Shown in pieces: positions 16,224-24,710 of a stretch of DNA of 30,161 nt. Below the pieces are notes generated by a model. The model saw nothing but the letters and a program-made list of their open reading frames with translations. It made no database searches and was not told the origin of the DNA. The position numbers and the translations under genes are program-made. This stretch comes from Desulfobacterales bacterium (lineage in GTDB: Bacteria > Desulfobacterota > Desulfobacteria > Desulfobacterales > JAHEIW01). Position 1 is the stretch's first letter. Every line of letters begins with the position of its first letter. The stretch lies in assembly GCA_030145015.1 (NCBI GenBank), contig JAQYWI010000050.1:1-30161 (forward strand), read 5' to 3'.

Positions 16224-17174
16224 CTACCGCTCAAAAAATTCAAAAATACCTCCTGCAAAAGCAATGATCAGCATTTGAGAGAAAAACAAGATTCCAATGA
16301 GGACACCTTTTTCGGGAGGTAAATTGAAAAAAGACAATAAATAGGCGTAAGCACTTTCTCTTAATCCAATCCCTGCGAAAGAAATGGGCATCGTTTGTAG
16401 CAATAGTACCAGCGACCCTATCCAGGCAATATCAATATAATTCAGTGGAAGGGGTACTGCTTTAATGAGAACCAGCAATCTGCCGATAAAAACAATCTGC
16501 CAGACGATGCTGAGTCCCAAAAGGAATATAATTGTGTGTGGCGGCACGTTAACAAGCCTATCATTTTCAAAATAAGCACCCACATCGAGTTTGGTCCAAA
16601 CGCCTTTAAGCGTTCGATGTGTCAGTGATATAACAAAATCACGCACGGGCTGAAAAATAAAGAACAATAAAAATATCGATATAAAACTCAATCCCAAGAT
16701 GGCGGCTGGCAATATCCGCATTTTTAAATTCATGATCTCAGCATTCGATTTGTAAAAAAAAAGCGGAATCACCCCGCAGAGTAAAAGTACCAAAATAAAG
16801 GTGAGCCGTTCGTAAACAATCAACGCCAAAAAAAGCGCTTTGCCGTTCTGATTGCGCGTGACCTTTATCCATCTGACAACCTCTCTTCCGATAGCTGACG
16901 GCAGGAATAACGCATAAAATCGGGTAATGAAATTTATTTTTACTAACGAGACCATCGAATGGTTGATCGAACTTTTTTTTATAAGGCAGTAGTATTTTCC
17001 GGCGACAATAATACTGGAAAACACCGCCAGAAGCGCAGAGAGCACATAAAGGGGGACATCGATGCTGCGCATGGTTCCGAGCAGCAAGGAAATGTCGACT
17101 TTGTAAGCAAGATATCCAATAAAAAGGCAGGATATAAAGATTTTAAAGATAATTTTTAGACTGCGTTTATCCAT
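16224..17174 (-). CDS. Flippase-like (LPG synthase TM / UPF0104 family) membrane protein
   Basis: Polytopic protein of 316 residues with about seven to eight hydrophobic segments. It matches the lysylphosphatidylglycerol synthase transmembrane/AglD-like family: an early INFITRFYALFLPSAIGREV segment with the GREVVRW motif (about 98-104), and the near-C-terminal MPISFAGIGLRESAYAYLL signature. Such proteins are often found with polyprenyl-linked glycosyltransferases and are suggested lipid-glycan flippases or membrane transferases. The start overlaps the sulfotransferase 3' end by 19 bases. Function here is inferred from context. Confidence 0.75.
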   Translation of the reverse strand: MDKRSLKIIFKIFISCLFIGYLAYKVDISLLLGTMRSIDVPLYVLSALLAVFSSIIVAGKYYCLIKKSSINHSMVSLVKINFITRFYALFLPSAIGREVVRWIKVTRNQNGKALFLALIVYERLTFILVLLLCGVIPLFFYKSNAEIMNLKMRILPAAILGLSFISIFLLFFIFQPVRDFVISLTHRTLKGVWTKLDVGAYFENDRLVNVPPHTIIFLLGLSIVWQIVFIGRLLVLIKAVPLPLNYIDIAWIGSLVLLLQTMPISFAGIGLRESAYAYLLSFFNLPPEKGVLIGILFFSQMLIIAFAGGIFEFFER

Positions 17175-18115
17175 TTTTCAGATTCAGCATAACCCAACGC
17201 CATAAGTTGGGGCGTTAAGATCGGATGAATTTCTTTTAATTTTTCTTCTGAGAATTCTGTTTTCCATTTGTTGTAATTATCCGCCTTTAATTTGGGAAGC
17301 GATTCGAAGAACGTTTTCTCGCCCTCTAAACCCAAGAAATTAAATATCTCCTTGATTTTTTTGACAGGTGTATAGATCAGATCTTCATATCGAAGTGTGA
17401 GGCGATTATTTTTTCGAATAAACTTCCAATTTGCCTGTATGTGTTCCACACAGTTCAGCCACTGATATGCATTAAATTCCAAGAGTGTCATCTGCTTATA
17501 AATTCGCTCCCAGTCTTTGAACCGGGGGCCCCAGCCGATTTCTCCATTCCATCGCAACCGATTTAAATGTTTGGTTGTGTCGAATAGATGACCGCACGTT
17601 TCAAACCACAGGGCACTGATCTTATCGCTTAAAAATGGTTGGCGACTCAAAAATTTTTTTATCACGTGGTAGGCCTCAATGTAATTAAAGCGATATTTAG
17701 ATTGCGGGTTTTGAACAATTTTTCTGCGGCGCAGCCATTCTTTGTTTATCGAAAGGACGACATCTCTTCCATCTCGTAATAAATGGATAAATTTCGCTTG
17801 CGGAAATAGTTCCAATATGAATGGTATCTTAAGACTATTTCTTGGTGACTTATCTATGAGTACTAAACATTTTTTCTTTTTTTTGAAATTAGAAAAACGG
17901 CTGATAATCTGCCTTCTGACTTCAGGCAAGACATCTTTTGCTGTTCTTTCATCGTCGGGGGCTGTGCGGAAGAAATGATCCCAGACAAAATAAGGTTCAT
18001 ACCATTGGCTTATATGCTGATGCTTCTCCAGCAACTCTCCAAGAATGGTGGTGCCTGATCTTGGAGAGCCCACAATAAAAACAAACGGATCATTGTCAGC
18101 CAAGTCAGCCATCAT
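17156..18115 (-). CDS. PAPS-dependent sulfotransferase family protein
   Basis: Predicted transferase of a sulfuryl group from PAPS to a hydroxyl, probably on a glycan or glycolipid. In 319 residues the 5'-phosphosulfate loop GSPRSGTT is at 16-23. The 3'-phosphate-binding region is FIHLLRDGRDVVLSINKEW (about 108-126), and a later LRYEDLIYTPVKKIKEIFNF matches the family C-terminal part. No signal or membrane segment is seen, so it should act in the cytoplasm on a nucleotide- or lipid-linked sugar. The gene lies between a GT2 glycosyltransferase and a flippase-like protein. Acceptor unknown. Confidence 0.82.
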   Translation of the reverse strand: MMADLADNDPFVFIVGSPRSGTTILGELLEKHQHISQWYEPYFVWDHFFRTAPDDERTAKDVLPEVRRQIISRFSNFKKKKKCLVLIDKSPRNSLKIPFILELFPQAKFIHLLRDGRDVVLSINKEWLRRRKIVQNPQSKYRFNYIEAYHVIKKFLSRQPFLSDKISALWFETCGHLFDTTKHLNRLRWNGEIGWGPRFKDWERIYKQMTLLEFNAYQWLNCVEHIQANWKFIRKNNRLTLRYEDLIYTPVKKIKEIFNFLGLEGEKTFFESLPKLKADNYNKWKTEFSEEKLKEIHPILTPQLMALGYAESEKWINAV

Positions 18116-18149
18116 TTATGATAAATAGCACGTCCAATTGGGTCTAGCG

Positions 18150-19196
18150 TTATCGCCACCATGTTTTCACAATGATTCTTGCAAAATGAAAACCGTAGGC
18201 CAAATCCCTTCCCTTTTTGCTCTTACCGTGCTTTCTTTTAAGAATAATGATTGGTACTTCACCCAGACGTAGTCCTTTTCTGACAGCTTCGATAACGAGC
18301 TCGCTGGTGTGGTATTGATCTTCATGCAATCGAATAGATGCCATTGCCTCCATCCGAAAAGCTCTGAATCCACTCGAAGGATCTGTAATTTTTTTCCCCA
18401 ATAAAAAAGTAACCAGCCGTCCGAAAAAATATACGCCGGCAATTCTCAGCAAGCGGGCGGCTTCTCTATCACCGAGAATTCGTGAGCCAATTACACATTC
18501 ATACTGATCTTCGATAATCGGCATTACTAGAGTTTTAATGTCCTCCGGGCGATGTTGTCCATCCGCATCCATCGTAACACACACACGCGCCCCTGTCTTT
18601 TGCAGAATATCATACCCCAGCCGGAGTGCTGCTCCGCCGCCACGGTTGATCAAATTCTTTACAACACATACCCCATTTATAGAAGCTGCTTCAGAATAGG
18701 TTGTATCTTCACTCCCATCATCAACGACAAGAACACCCACGTCAACATTATCAATTTTTTTTGGTAATTTCGGTAGAAGCTCTTTTAAGTTCTCGGCCTC
18801 ATTATACGCAGGTATCAGGATCATAATCGGTTTGATATGCTCGGCAAGATCAGTACTGTGTTGAATTTCTTTTGTCCCCAGGGAGCGGATCAACCTGTCA
18901 AACTGGAAATGAATAGTGTCTACCTTTAGCTTGGTAAAGAAAATGTAGAACAATAGAAAAATATTCGAAACAATTAATAGGGCAATAATTCTGCCCCTAT
19001 AGGCCTTATGCAAGGAGAGGGCATCTCGGAATGCATTTAGAATGTTTGGATTAAGGGTTGCTGCAATCAAGGTCAAATTCAGCATGATAAATAAAATAAA
19101 ATTTAGCCGGTTCCAGCGGGCACCCCGGTAGACATAAAATGTTGCGAACAAACCTAAAAAACCCAAAATGCAGCCAAATAATCGTAGAGTCGACAT
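18150..19196 (-). CDS. DUF2304-GT2 fusion glycosyltransferase
   Basis: Probable polyprenyl-phosphate sugar synthase. The N-terminal ~110 residues are a DUF2304-like membrane part with three hydrophobic helices. A GT2 domain follows (about 123-348) with PAYNEAENL, VVDDGSEDTT and TMDADGQHRPEDI, the last holding the metal-binding DAD, then SGFRAFR and KRKHGKSKKGRD as in dolichyl/polyprenyl-phosphate mannosyl- or glucosyltransferases. DUF2304 and GT2 are often neighbouring separate genes; here they are one frame. The ATG lies three bases after the upstream stop. Sugar donor cannot be read from the sequence. Confidence 0.85.
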   Translation of the reverse strand: MSTLRLFGCILGFLGLFATFYVYRGARWNRLNFILFIMLNLTLIAATLNPNILNAFRDALSLHKAYRGRIIALLIVSNIFLLFYIFFTKLKVDTIHFQFDRLIRSLGTKEIQHSTDLAEHIKPIMILIPAYNEAENLKELLPKLPKKIDNVDVGVLVVDDGSEDTTYSEAASINGVCVVKNLINRGGGAALRLGYDILQKTGARVCVTMDADGQHRPEDIKTLVMPIIEDQYECVIGSRILGDREAARLLRIAGVYFFGRLVTFLLGKKITDPSSGFRAFRMEAMASIRLHEDQYHTSELVIEAVRKGLRLGEVPIIILKRKHGKSKKGRDLAYGFHFARIIVKTWWR

Positions 19197-19199
19197 CGT

Positions 19200-20348
19200 T
19201 TAATCCCATTTCACATTTCGATAAATTTGGTCCTTTTTTACCGAACTTTTATGCTTGATGGCAAATTCCATCATTGCAAGTAACACATCATCGGATAAGT
19301 AATGAGGCTTTAAACCGAGATCAATGAGTCCGGTATGCTTGGGATTGTAATAATGCTTTTCAGCTTCCAGGCGCGGGTTTTCGACATGTTGAATTTCTAC
19401 GTTTAATCCAAACTTGTCCCCGGCTTCTTTAACTCTGGCTGCCAGATCATTGACACTGAAAGTTTCTGTGAACTGATTAAATATGCGCAATTCACCTTTT
19501 TCGGCGGGGTGTTCCGCTGACAGCCGAACACAATTCAAAGTGTCTTTGATGTTTAAATAGCCTCGGGTCTGACCGCCTTTGCCATAAACCGTGAGGGGAT
19601 ACCCCCCCACCGCCTGCACCACAAAGCGATTCAGTACGGTGCCGAAGATTTCGTCATAATTAAAAAAAGGCAGCAGGCGCTCATCTTTATCGGTTTCATC
19701 GGTAAAAAGGCCATATACCGGACCCTGCATCAGGTCGGTTACCCGTAAACCCCAGGTGCGCACATAAAACCATAAAAGATCGGTGTCCATGATTTTGGTG
19801 GTGTGATACAGGCTGCTGGCCTGCCGCGGATATAAAAACTTGTGTTGCCGGCCTTTGTGTTCGACTTCCAGCCAGCCTTCTTCGATATCAATATTTGGAG
19901 TGCCGTATTCGCCCATGGTCCCCAATTTAACGATATGCGCATCCGGACAAAATTCCCTGACGGCAAAAATGACGTTGGCCGTTACCGAAAGATTGTTATG
20001 CAATGTAAGGGCAGCTGCTTCCCGATTGAGCATAGAATAAGGTGCCGCCGGCTGCTCGGCATAATGTAGGATGGCTTGCGGGGTAAATTTTCTGAATACT
20101 TCTGCCACAAAAGCCCACTCGCTCAAGTCTCCTATATAAACAGCGATTTTCTGTCCCGAAACCGACTGCCAAATTACCGCGCGTTCATCCAGATCGGGTA
20201 CATCGAATAAGAGGTCGATGTTTTCTTCGCGGCACAGCCGTCTGCGCAGATAATTGTCAACAACCGCCACTTCATGGCCATAGGCTGTGAGATGCATCGC
20301 GGTGGGCCATCCCAGATAGCCGTCTCCCCCCAAAATCAATATTCGCAT
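19200..20348 (-). CDS. sqdB: UDP-sulfoquinovose synthase (SQD1/Agl3-like)
   Basis: Converts UDP-glucose and sulfite to UDP-sulfoquinovose using bound NAD. The 382 residues have the SDR nucleotide fold GGDGYLGW (7-14) and an unusually clear SQD1 signature: KLGTMGEYGTPNIDIEEG (141-158), FLYPRQASSLYHTTKIMDTD (171-190) and LLWFYVRTWGLRVTDLMQGP (191-210). Thr144, Tyr181 and Lys185 fall on the catalytic triad described for plant SQD1. AAGGAA precedes the ATG by six bases. No SQDG-forming SqdX/SQD2 gene is in the window, so the product may enter a glycan rather than the sulfolipid. The general family call is very secure; the exact sugar product is strongly supported. Confidence 0.9.
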   Translation of the reverse strand: MRILILGGDGYLGWPTAMHLTAYGHEVAVVDNYLRRRLCREENIDLLFDVPDLDERAVIWQSVSGQKIAVYIGDLSEWAFVAEVFRKFTPQAILHYAEQPAAPYSMLNREAAALTLHNNLSVTANVIFAVREFCPDAHIVKLGTMGEYGTPNIDIEEGWLEVEHKGRQHKFLYPRQASSLYHTTKIMDTDLLWFYVRTWGLRVTDLMQGPVYGLFTDETDKDERLLPFFNYDEIFGTVLNRFVVQAVGGYPLTVYGKGGQTRGYLNIKDTLNCVRLSAEHPAEKGELRIFNQFTETFSVNDLAARVKEAGDKFGLNVEIQHVENPRLEAEKHYYNPKHTGLIDLGLKPHYLSDDVLLAMMEFAIKHKSSVKKDQIYRNVKWD

Positions 20349-20351
20349 TAA

Positions 20352-21404
20352 CTATTCCTTATATTCCATCATTGGAGTTTTTAGCAGATTGTTTTCTTTA
20401 AGGAACGTGGCCAATTGGGTTTTTGAAAGAGGGGTTTCAGTACCGGAATTATATGCTTTGGTTACTTCCTTTGATCTAATGTCCGGGTAGTCGAAAACGA
20501 TGTTGCGGTATATGTCCCTGAAGGCCGGAAGAACCACAAAATAACGCCCAAGCTCCCATGATCGCCGAGTTTCTTCCTGATTTAACAACTCTTCATATAA
20601 TTTTTCACCCGGCTGATGACCGCTAATTTGGATTTCGATATCCTTTGCCTGGTGGCCGTAAACCGGTGCCAATTTTTCCACCATGACTTCAGCCAGATCT
20701 TTTATTCGAATAGCCGGCATCTTGGTAACGAAAACTTCCCCGCCCCGGCACTGAATCCCGGAATTAATTACGAGTTGGACGGCATCTTCGATACTCATGA
20801 TAAATCGTGTCATTTCTGGATCGGTTAATGTGACCGGTCCGCCACGACGGATTTGGCCATGAAAAATGGGGATGACCGAGCCGCGGGAACCCAATACATT
20901 CCCAAATCGGGTCGATGTAAAAGTAGGACTTTCGCCCCGCAGGTTGCTGTTTGCGGCGGTAATTAAGCGTTCGCCCATCAATTTTGATGTTCCCATGACA
21001 TTGGTAGGGTTTACGGCTTTATCTGAACTGGTGAATACGACCCGCTCCACGTTGCTTTCAATGGCGGCGTAGATGATATTTTGAACGCCTAGTATATTGG
21101 TCTGAACCGCTTCAAAAGGTGATCGCTCGCACTGAACGACATGCTTAAACGCGGCGGTATGAAACACCCAATGGATCCCCTTCATTTTATCATTCAGTCT
21201 GTCACGATCGCGCACGTCGGCTAAAAAAAAGGATGCGTGTTCATGCACGGCAAATCGCTGTTCAAGTGAAAAAAGCTCACTCTCGTTGTTGTCAAGGGCA
21301 ATGAGTTCGCCAACTTGATGCGGTTCGAGAAGCTGACGAATCAATTCCCGACCTACTGTGCCGCAGGCGCCGGTGACCAGAACCCGTTTTTCCTTAAGGT
21401 CCAA
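20352..21404 (-). CDS. UDP-GlcNAc 4,6-dehydratase-like (CapD/FlaA1/PseB family)
   Basis: Nucleotide-sugar dehydratase that would open a route to deoxy or amino-deoxy sugars. It has 350 residues and no membrane domain. NAD-binding TGACGTVG (11-18), HTAAFKHVVQCERSPFEAV (82-100), FTSSDKAVNPTNVMGTSK (124-141) and TRFGNVLGSRGSVIP are present. The usual Tyr of YxxxK is Met137, with Lys141 retained; the long CapD/WbpM-type enzymes show the same replacement. It starts at TTG with GAGG seven bases upstream and no in-frame ATG near. It is the first gene of the glycan operon. Confidence 0.87.
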   Translation of the reverse strand: MDLKEKRVLVTGACGTVGRELIRQLLEPHQVGELIALDNNESELFSLEQRFAVHEHASFFLADVRDRDRLNDKMKGIHWVFHTAAFKHVVQCERSPFEAVQTNILGVQNIIYAAIESNVERVVFTSSDKAVNPTNVMGTSKLMGERLITAANSNLRGESPTFTSTRFGNVLGSRGSVIPIFHGQIRRGGPVTLTDPEMTRFIMSIEDAVQLVINSGIQCRGGEVFVTKMPAIRIKDLAEVMVEKLAPVYGHQAKDIEIQISGHQPGEKLYEELLNQEETRRSWELGRYFVVLPAFRDIYRNIVFDYPDIRSKEVTKAYNSGTETPLSKTQLATFLKENNLLKTPMMEYKE

Positions 21405-21466
21405 TTTGTTTCCTCATGTGATGGGCATTTTAATAAAAGACTAAATATGATCCATTTTTCATTTGC

Positions 21467-21503
21467 GTGATAAAAAATAAAGCGCCTTGTCTTTTAAGGC
21501 GCT
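21467..21503 (-). terminator. Leader hairpin with U-tract upstream of the glycan operon
   Basis: On the minus strand AGCGCCTT (21503-21496) pairs perfectly with AAGGCGCT (21488-21481) around a seven-base loop and is followed by TTATTTTTTATC. It lies 63 bases before the TTG start of the dehydratase gene and points into it, so it could act as an attenuator. No gene on this strand lies upstream that it would otherwise end; argS starts divergently. Confidence 0.6.
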
Positions 21504-21641
21504 GAAACCTAACATTTAAGTCCATATCAAGCAAATACAATTTATGAATGCCGTCATTTTCAACCTGATACTATTTTTAAGCTCTGGATGGGTCTAAAGC
21601 ATCTTGACTTGGCACTGAAAAGACTTTATCTATCACGAAAT

Positions 21642-23306
21642 ATGAAGCAGAAAATTAAAAATCTAATTCTGGATGCTGCCGGGAGTGCCCACCAAAATGG
21701 CGATCTGCCGTCAGCCGACATTGTGGAGGCCGAGGTCGAAGAGCCGAAAGCCGGCGCCCATGGTGACTTTTCGACCAATATCGCCATGGTGATGGCATCT
21801 GCTCAAAAAATGCCGCCGCGCAAAATTGCGCAAATAATTACCGGCCATATTCAGGATCCGGAAGGCATACTTGAAAAAACCGAAATCGCCGGACCGGGAT
21901 TTATTAATTTTTTTCTAAAAGCATCGGCCTGGCATCCGGTTCTGCAAAAAATTCACGCGGCGGATACCCGTTACGGGGCAACGGATATCGGCAAAGGACA
22001 AAAATTCCAGGTTGAATTTGTCAGCTCCAACCCTACCGGCCCGCTGCATGTCGGTCATGGTCGCGGGGCCGCAGTGGGGGATGCGGTCGCCAATATTTTG
22101 GCATTTTGCGGTTATGATGTTGAGAAAGAATATTACATAAATGATTCCGGCCGACAGATCCACACCCTGGGAAGATCCGTATATTTGAGATACAAAGCGA
22201 TGTTCGGCCAAAAAGTGACATTTCCGGATGAATGCTATCAGGGGGATTATATTCGCGATCTGGCCGCCGAAATTAAAATGGAGCAAGGCGATGCACTTTT
22301 AAGCCAACCGGAAGCAGATGCCCTGATGATATGTGCGCGCTTTGCGGCCGCAAAAATATTGGCCGGCATTCGCGAAGATTTAAAAACGTTTGGCATTGAG
22401 TTTGATTGCTGGTTCAGCGAACAGAGCTTATATGATTCCGGCCGCGTGGATCAGATTCTCGATAATTTTCGCAGCCAGGGAATTATTTACGAAAAAGACG
22501 GGGCCCTGTGGTTTAAATCCAGTGATTTCGGGGATGAAAAGGATCGGGTGGTCGTAAAGAAGAATGGGGAAACAACCTATTTTGCATCCGACATTGCCTA
22601 TCACCAGGATAAGTATGATCGCGGCTTTGAAAGGGTGGTTGATGTATGGGGGGCGGATCACCATGGGTATATCCCCAGAATGAAAGCAGCTGTTGAAGCC
22701 TGCGGGCATCGGCGTGACCAGTTTGATGTCATTTTGGTGCAGCTGGTGAACTTGCTCAGGGCCGGTGAACCGGTTGCCATGTCGACCCGGGCCGGCAAAT
22801 TTGAAACCTTAAGAGATGTTATTGATGATGTGGGTCGGGATGCCGCCCGCTTTATATTTCTGACGCGTCACCATGAAAGCGCCCTTGATTTTGATCTGGA
22901 AGTCGCCAAGCAAAAGAGCAATGATAACCCGGTTTATTATGTTCAATACGTGCACGCCCGCATTTCAAGCATTGTGCGCAAAGGAAAGGAGCGGGGAACA
23001 CCCGATGTTTCCTGGGATGATCAGGCCGTTGCACGCTTGGAAGCGCCCGAAGAAATCGATCTGATCAAAAGCCTGGCCCGTTATCCCGATGTTCTGGCAG
23101 GCAGCGCCAGAAGCATGGAGCCCCACCGCGTTACCTATTACCTGATGAACCTTGCATCCGCCTTCCATACCTACTACAATAAGCACCGTGTTTTAAACGA
23201 TGATTCGCAGTTGCAGTGCGGCAGACTCAATCTTGTTCTGGCGGTTCAAAAAGTCATTCGTAACGGCTTGACATTGTTGGGTGTCTCGGCTCCGGATAAA
23301 ATGTAA
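21642..23306 (+). CDS. argS: Arginyl-tRNA synthetase
   Basis: Charges tRNA-Arg with arginine. Class I synthetase of about 554 residues, normal length. It has the N-terminal additional domain (to about 110), the HIGH-type motif [38 protein letters not shown], and MSTRAGKF in place of KMSKS as is usual for ArgS. A C-terminal DALR anticodon-binding domain ([28 protein letters not shown]) completes it. An ATG at 21588 would add 18 residues but does not match the family N-terminus; MKQKIKNLI at 21642 does. Neither start has a strong ribosome site. Confidence 0.95.
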   Translation: MKQKIKNLILDAAGSAHQNGDLPSADIVEAEVEEPKAGAHGDFSTNIAMVMASAQKMPPRKIAQIITGHIQDPEGILEKTEIAGPGFINFFLKASAWHPVLQKIHAADTRYGATDIGKGQKFQVEFVSSNPTGPLHVGHGRGAAVGDAVANILAFCGYDVEKEYYINDSGRQIHTLGRSVYLRYKAMFGQKVTFPDECYQGDYIRDLAAEIKMEQGDALLSQPEADALMICARFAAAKILAGIREDLKTFGIEFDCWFSEQSLYDSGRVDQILDNFRSQGIIYEKDGALWFKSSDFGDEKDRVVVKKNGETTYFASDIAYHQDKYDRGFERVVDVWGADHHGYIPRMKAAVEACGHRRDQFDVILVQLVNLLRAGEPVAMSTRAGKFETLRDVIDDVGRDAARFIFLTRHHESALDFDLEVAKQKSNDNPVYYVQYVHARISSIVRKGKERGTPDVSWDDQAVARLEAPEEIDLIKSLARYPDVLAGSARSMEPHRVTYYLMNLASAFHTYYNKHRVLNDDSQLQCGRLNLVLAVQKVIRNGLTLLGVSAPDKM

Positions 23307-23370
23307 AACCGGCTTCTAAATATCCATCTTTTACCCAATGGTCCGTCGGCGGGTATGAGCCAAGATTTTT

Positions 23371-23437
23371 TCGCGGCAAGATGCCGCTCCCACCGCTTGC
23401 TTATTGATGAATTGTGGGGGCAGCTTCCCAGCCACGA
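23371..23437. repeat. REP-like palindrome, copy 1
   Basis: TCGCGGCAAGATGCCGCTCCCAC-type left arm (23371-23393) faces a GTGGGGGCAGCTTCCCAGCCACGA-type right arm (23414-23437). It is an imperfect inverted repeat and is related in sequence to the copy at 26524-26618. It lies between argS and the SPOR gene and ends 17 bases before the latter's start. Confidence 0.6.
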
Positions 23438-23454
23438 GATATAAGGTATAAAAT

Positions 23455-24234
23455 ATGCCAATCAGAAAAAAGAATAAGCGCAAAGAACCGGAATTTAAGA
23501 AACCGTTTATCGTCATGACACGCAGAAAAATTGCAGGCTGGGTCTTTGTCATTTTTTTTCTGTGCGCCTGGATGTTTGTTCTCGGCATATTGGTCGGTAG
23601 AGGCACGGCTCCGGTTAAATTTGATATCGCCGCGATTGAAAAAAAGATAGAGGCCTCAAAAAAAGACGATCCCGGCAAACCGGGGAAAGTGCCGGCCCAC
23701 AAGGATTCCGCTACCCTAAAAGATAAAACAAAACTCGAATTTTATGAAGCCCTGAAGGAAAACTCGGAAGATACAAAGGTACCGGCGCTGCAGAAGCCCA
23801 AGATTATCAAACAAAAGATCGAAAAACCGGCTGAAACAGCCGTTTCCCCAAAACCGCAGGAGGCGACTCCCCAAGAGCCAACATCGGCAAAGGCTGTTTC
23901 CCAAAAAGCAGGGCTCCAAAAATCCAAACCGGTTACAACTCCTCAAAAAGATACGCCCATAAAGGAAAAGGTTGCTGCCGTTAAGCAAACCGCCACCACA
24001 GGGCCCCTATATACCATTCAGGCAGCCTCTGTTAAAAACGCTAAGGACGCGGATCGATTGATCGAGAAATTAAAAAAAAGCGGCTACCCGGCATACCGGG
24101 CGATCGGTAAAGTTGAGGGGAAAGGGATCTGGTTTCGGGTCAGGATCGGAGAGTATAAAAGCAAATCAGAAGCCCTGGGCGTAATGAAAAAGTTAAAAAA
24201 AGACGGTCTAAAGCCCATTGTGGTAATGAAGTGA
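23455..24234 (+). CDS. SPOR domain-containing membrane protein
   Basis: Probable septal or cell-wall-associated protein binding denuded peptidoglycan through its SPOR domain. The 259 residues begin with a basic cytoplasmic stretch (about 1-25) and one membrane helix (about 27-47). A long Lys/Pro/Ala/Gln-rich low-complexity periplasmic linker follows (about 60-180). The C-terminal SPOR domain (about 183-259) includes LYTIQAASVKNAKDADRL and GIWFRVRIGEYKSKSEA. AAGG lies about eight bases before the ATG. It stands between argS and gatC. Linker composition resembles FtsN/DedD-like proteins, but no specific name is justified. Confidence 0.85.
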   Translation: MPIRKKNKRKEPEFKKPFIVMTRRKIAGWVFVIFFLCAWMFVLGILVGRGTAPVKFDIAAIEKKIEASKKDDPGKPGKVPAHKDSATLKDKTKLEFYEALKENSEDTKVPALQKPKIIKQKIEKPAETAVSPKPQEATPQEPTSAKAVSQKAGLQKSKPVTTPQKDTPIKEKVAAVKQTATTGPLYTIQAASVKNAKDADRLIEKLKKSGYPAYRAIGKVEGKGIWFRVRIGEYKSKSEALGVMKKLKKDGLKPIVVMK

Positions 24235-24238
24235 CGAA

Positions 24239-24260
24239 CGGACAACGGACACTGAAGGAC
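24239..24260 (+). repeat. GGACAACGGACA-type short repeat before gatC
   Basis: CGGACAACGGACA followed by a degenerate unit abuts the gatC ATG and includes its probable ribosome site (AAGGAC). It uses the same words, on the coding strand, as the repeats before nikM and before the 59-codon gene. Confidence 0.5.
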
Positions 24261-24548
24261 ATGAAAATAACCAAAGACGAAGTTTTATACGTTGCCCACC
24301 TTGCACGCCTGGATCTGGATGCGGAATCTATTGCGAAGTTCGCCGGGCAAATTGACGAAATCCTGGGATACATCGAGAAATTGAACCAGGTCGATACCCG
24401 GAACATAAAACCAACTTCGCGCGCCATCTTTCTGACCAATGCGTTTCGTGAAGACCAGGAACGCGAACATATCGAACGCAAGCTGGCCCTGGCCAATGCA
24501 CCTGAAAAGGAAGGTGGGAGCTTTGTCGTTCCCAAAGTCGTCGGATGA
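24261..24548 (+). CDS. gatC: Aspartyl/glutamyl-tRNA amidotransferase subunit C
   Basis: Small subunit of GatCAB, which converts Glu-tRNA(Gln) or Asp-tRNA(Asn) to the amidated form. The 95-residue protein matches the family: MKITKDEVLYVAHLARLDLD at the N-terminus and the helical hairpin EIDEILGYIEKLNQVDT-like segment. The PTSRA region and a C-terminal KVVG end follow. A GTG at 24231 overlaps the SPOR stop (GTGA) and would add ten residues encoded by the repeat; the ATG at 24261 gives the canonical N-terminus. gatA follows after 162 bases; gatB is not in the window. Confidence 0.9.
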   Translation: MKITKDEVLYVAHLARLDLDAESIAKFAGQIDEILGYIEKLNQVDTRNIKPTSRAIFLTNAFREDQEREHIERKLALANAPEKEGGSFVVPKVVG

Positions 24549-24589
24549 TGCATCTGCAAAAGGCCCCCTTAAACGCATTAAAAATTTAA

Positions 24590-24676
24590 TTACGAAACGC
24601 AAAATTTCGAAAGCACGAAATTTTATAATTTATTCCTTTTGCGTGTTTTTGTTCTTTCGTGATTTTGTGTTGAAAT
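24590..24676. repeat. Imperfect AT-rich palindrome between gatC and gatA
   Basis: Repeated CGAAA/CACGAAA words (24592-24620) face TTTCGTG-type words (24640-24670). CACGAAA at 24614-24620 pairs with TTTCGTG at 24656-24662. In style it resembles the palindrome at 12245-12380. No terminator U-tract is obvious, so gatC and gatA may still be co-transcribed. Confidence 0.4.
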
Positions 24677-24710
24677 AAAAGTTACAGGGAAATAATAGGG
24701 AGATTTACCT

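Noticed and set aside
22428..22709. Antisense reading frames within argS
   Set aside because: They are mirror frames of a conserved housekeeping gene without start signals.
24231..24260. GTG start for gatC overlapping the SPOR stop
   Set aside because: The extra ten residues are repeat-encoded and do not match the conserved GatC N-terminus, although coupling through GTGA cannot be excluded.
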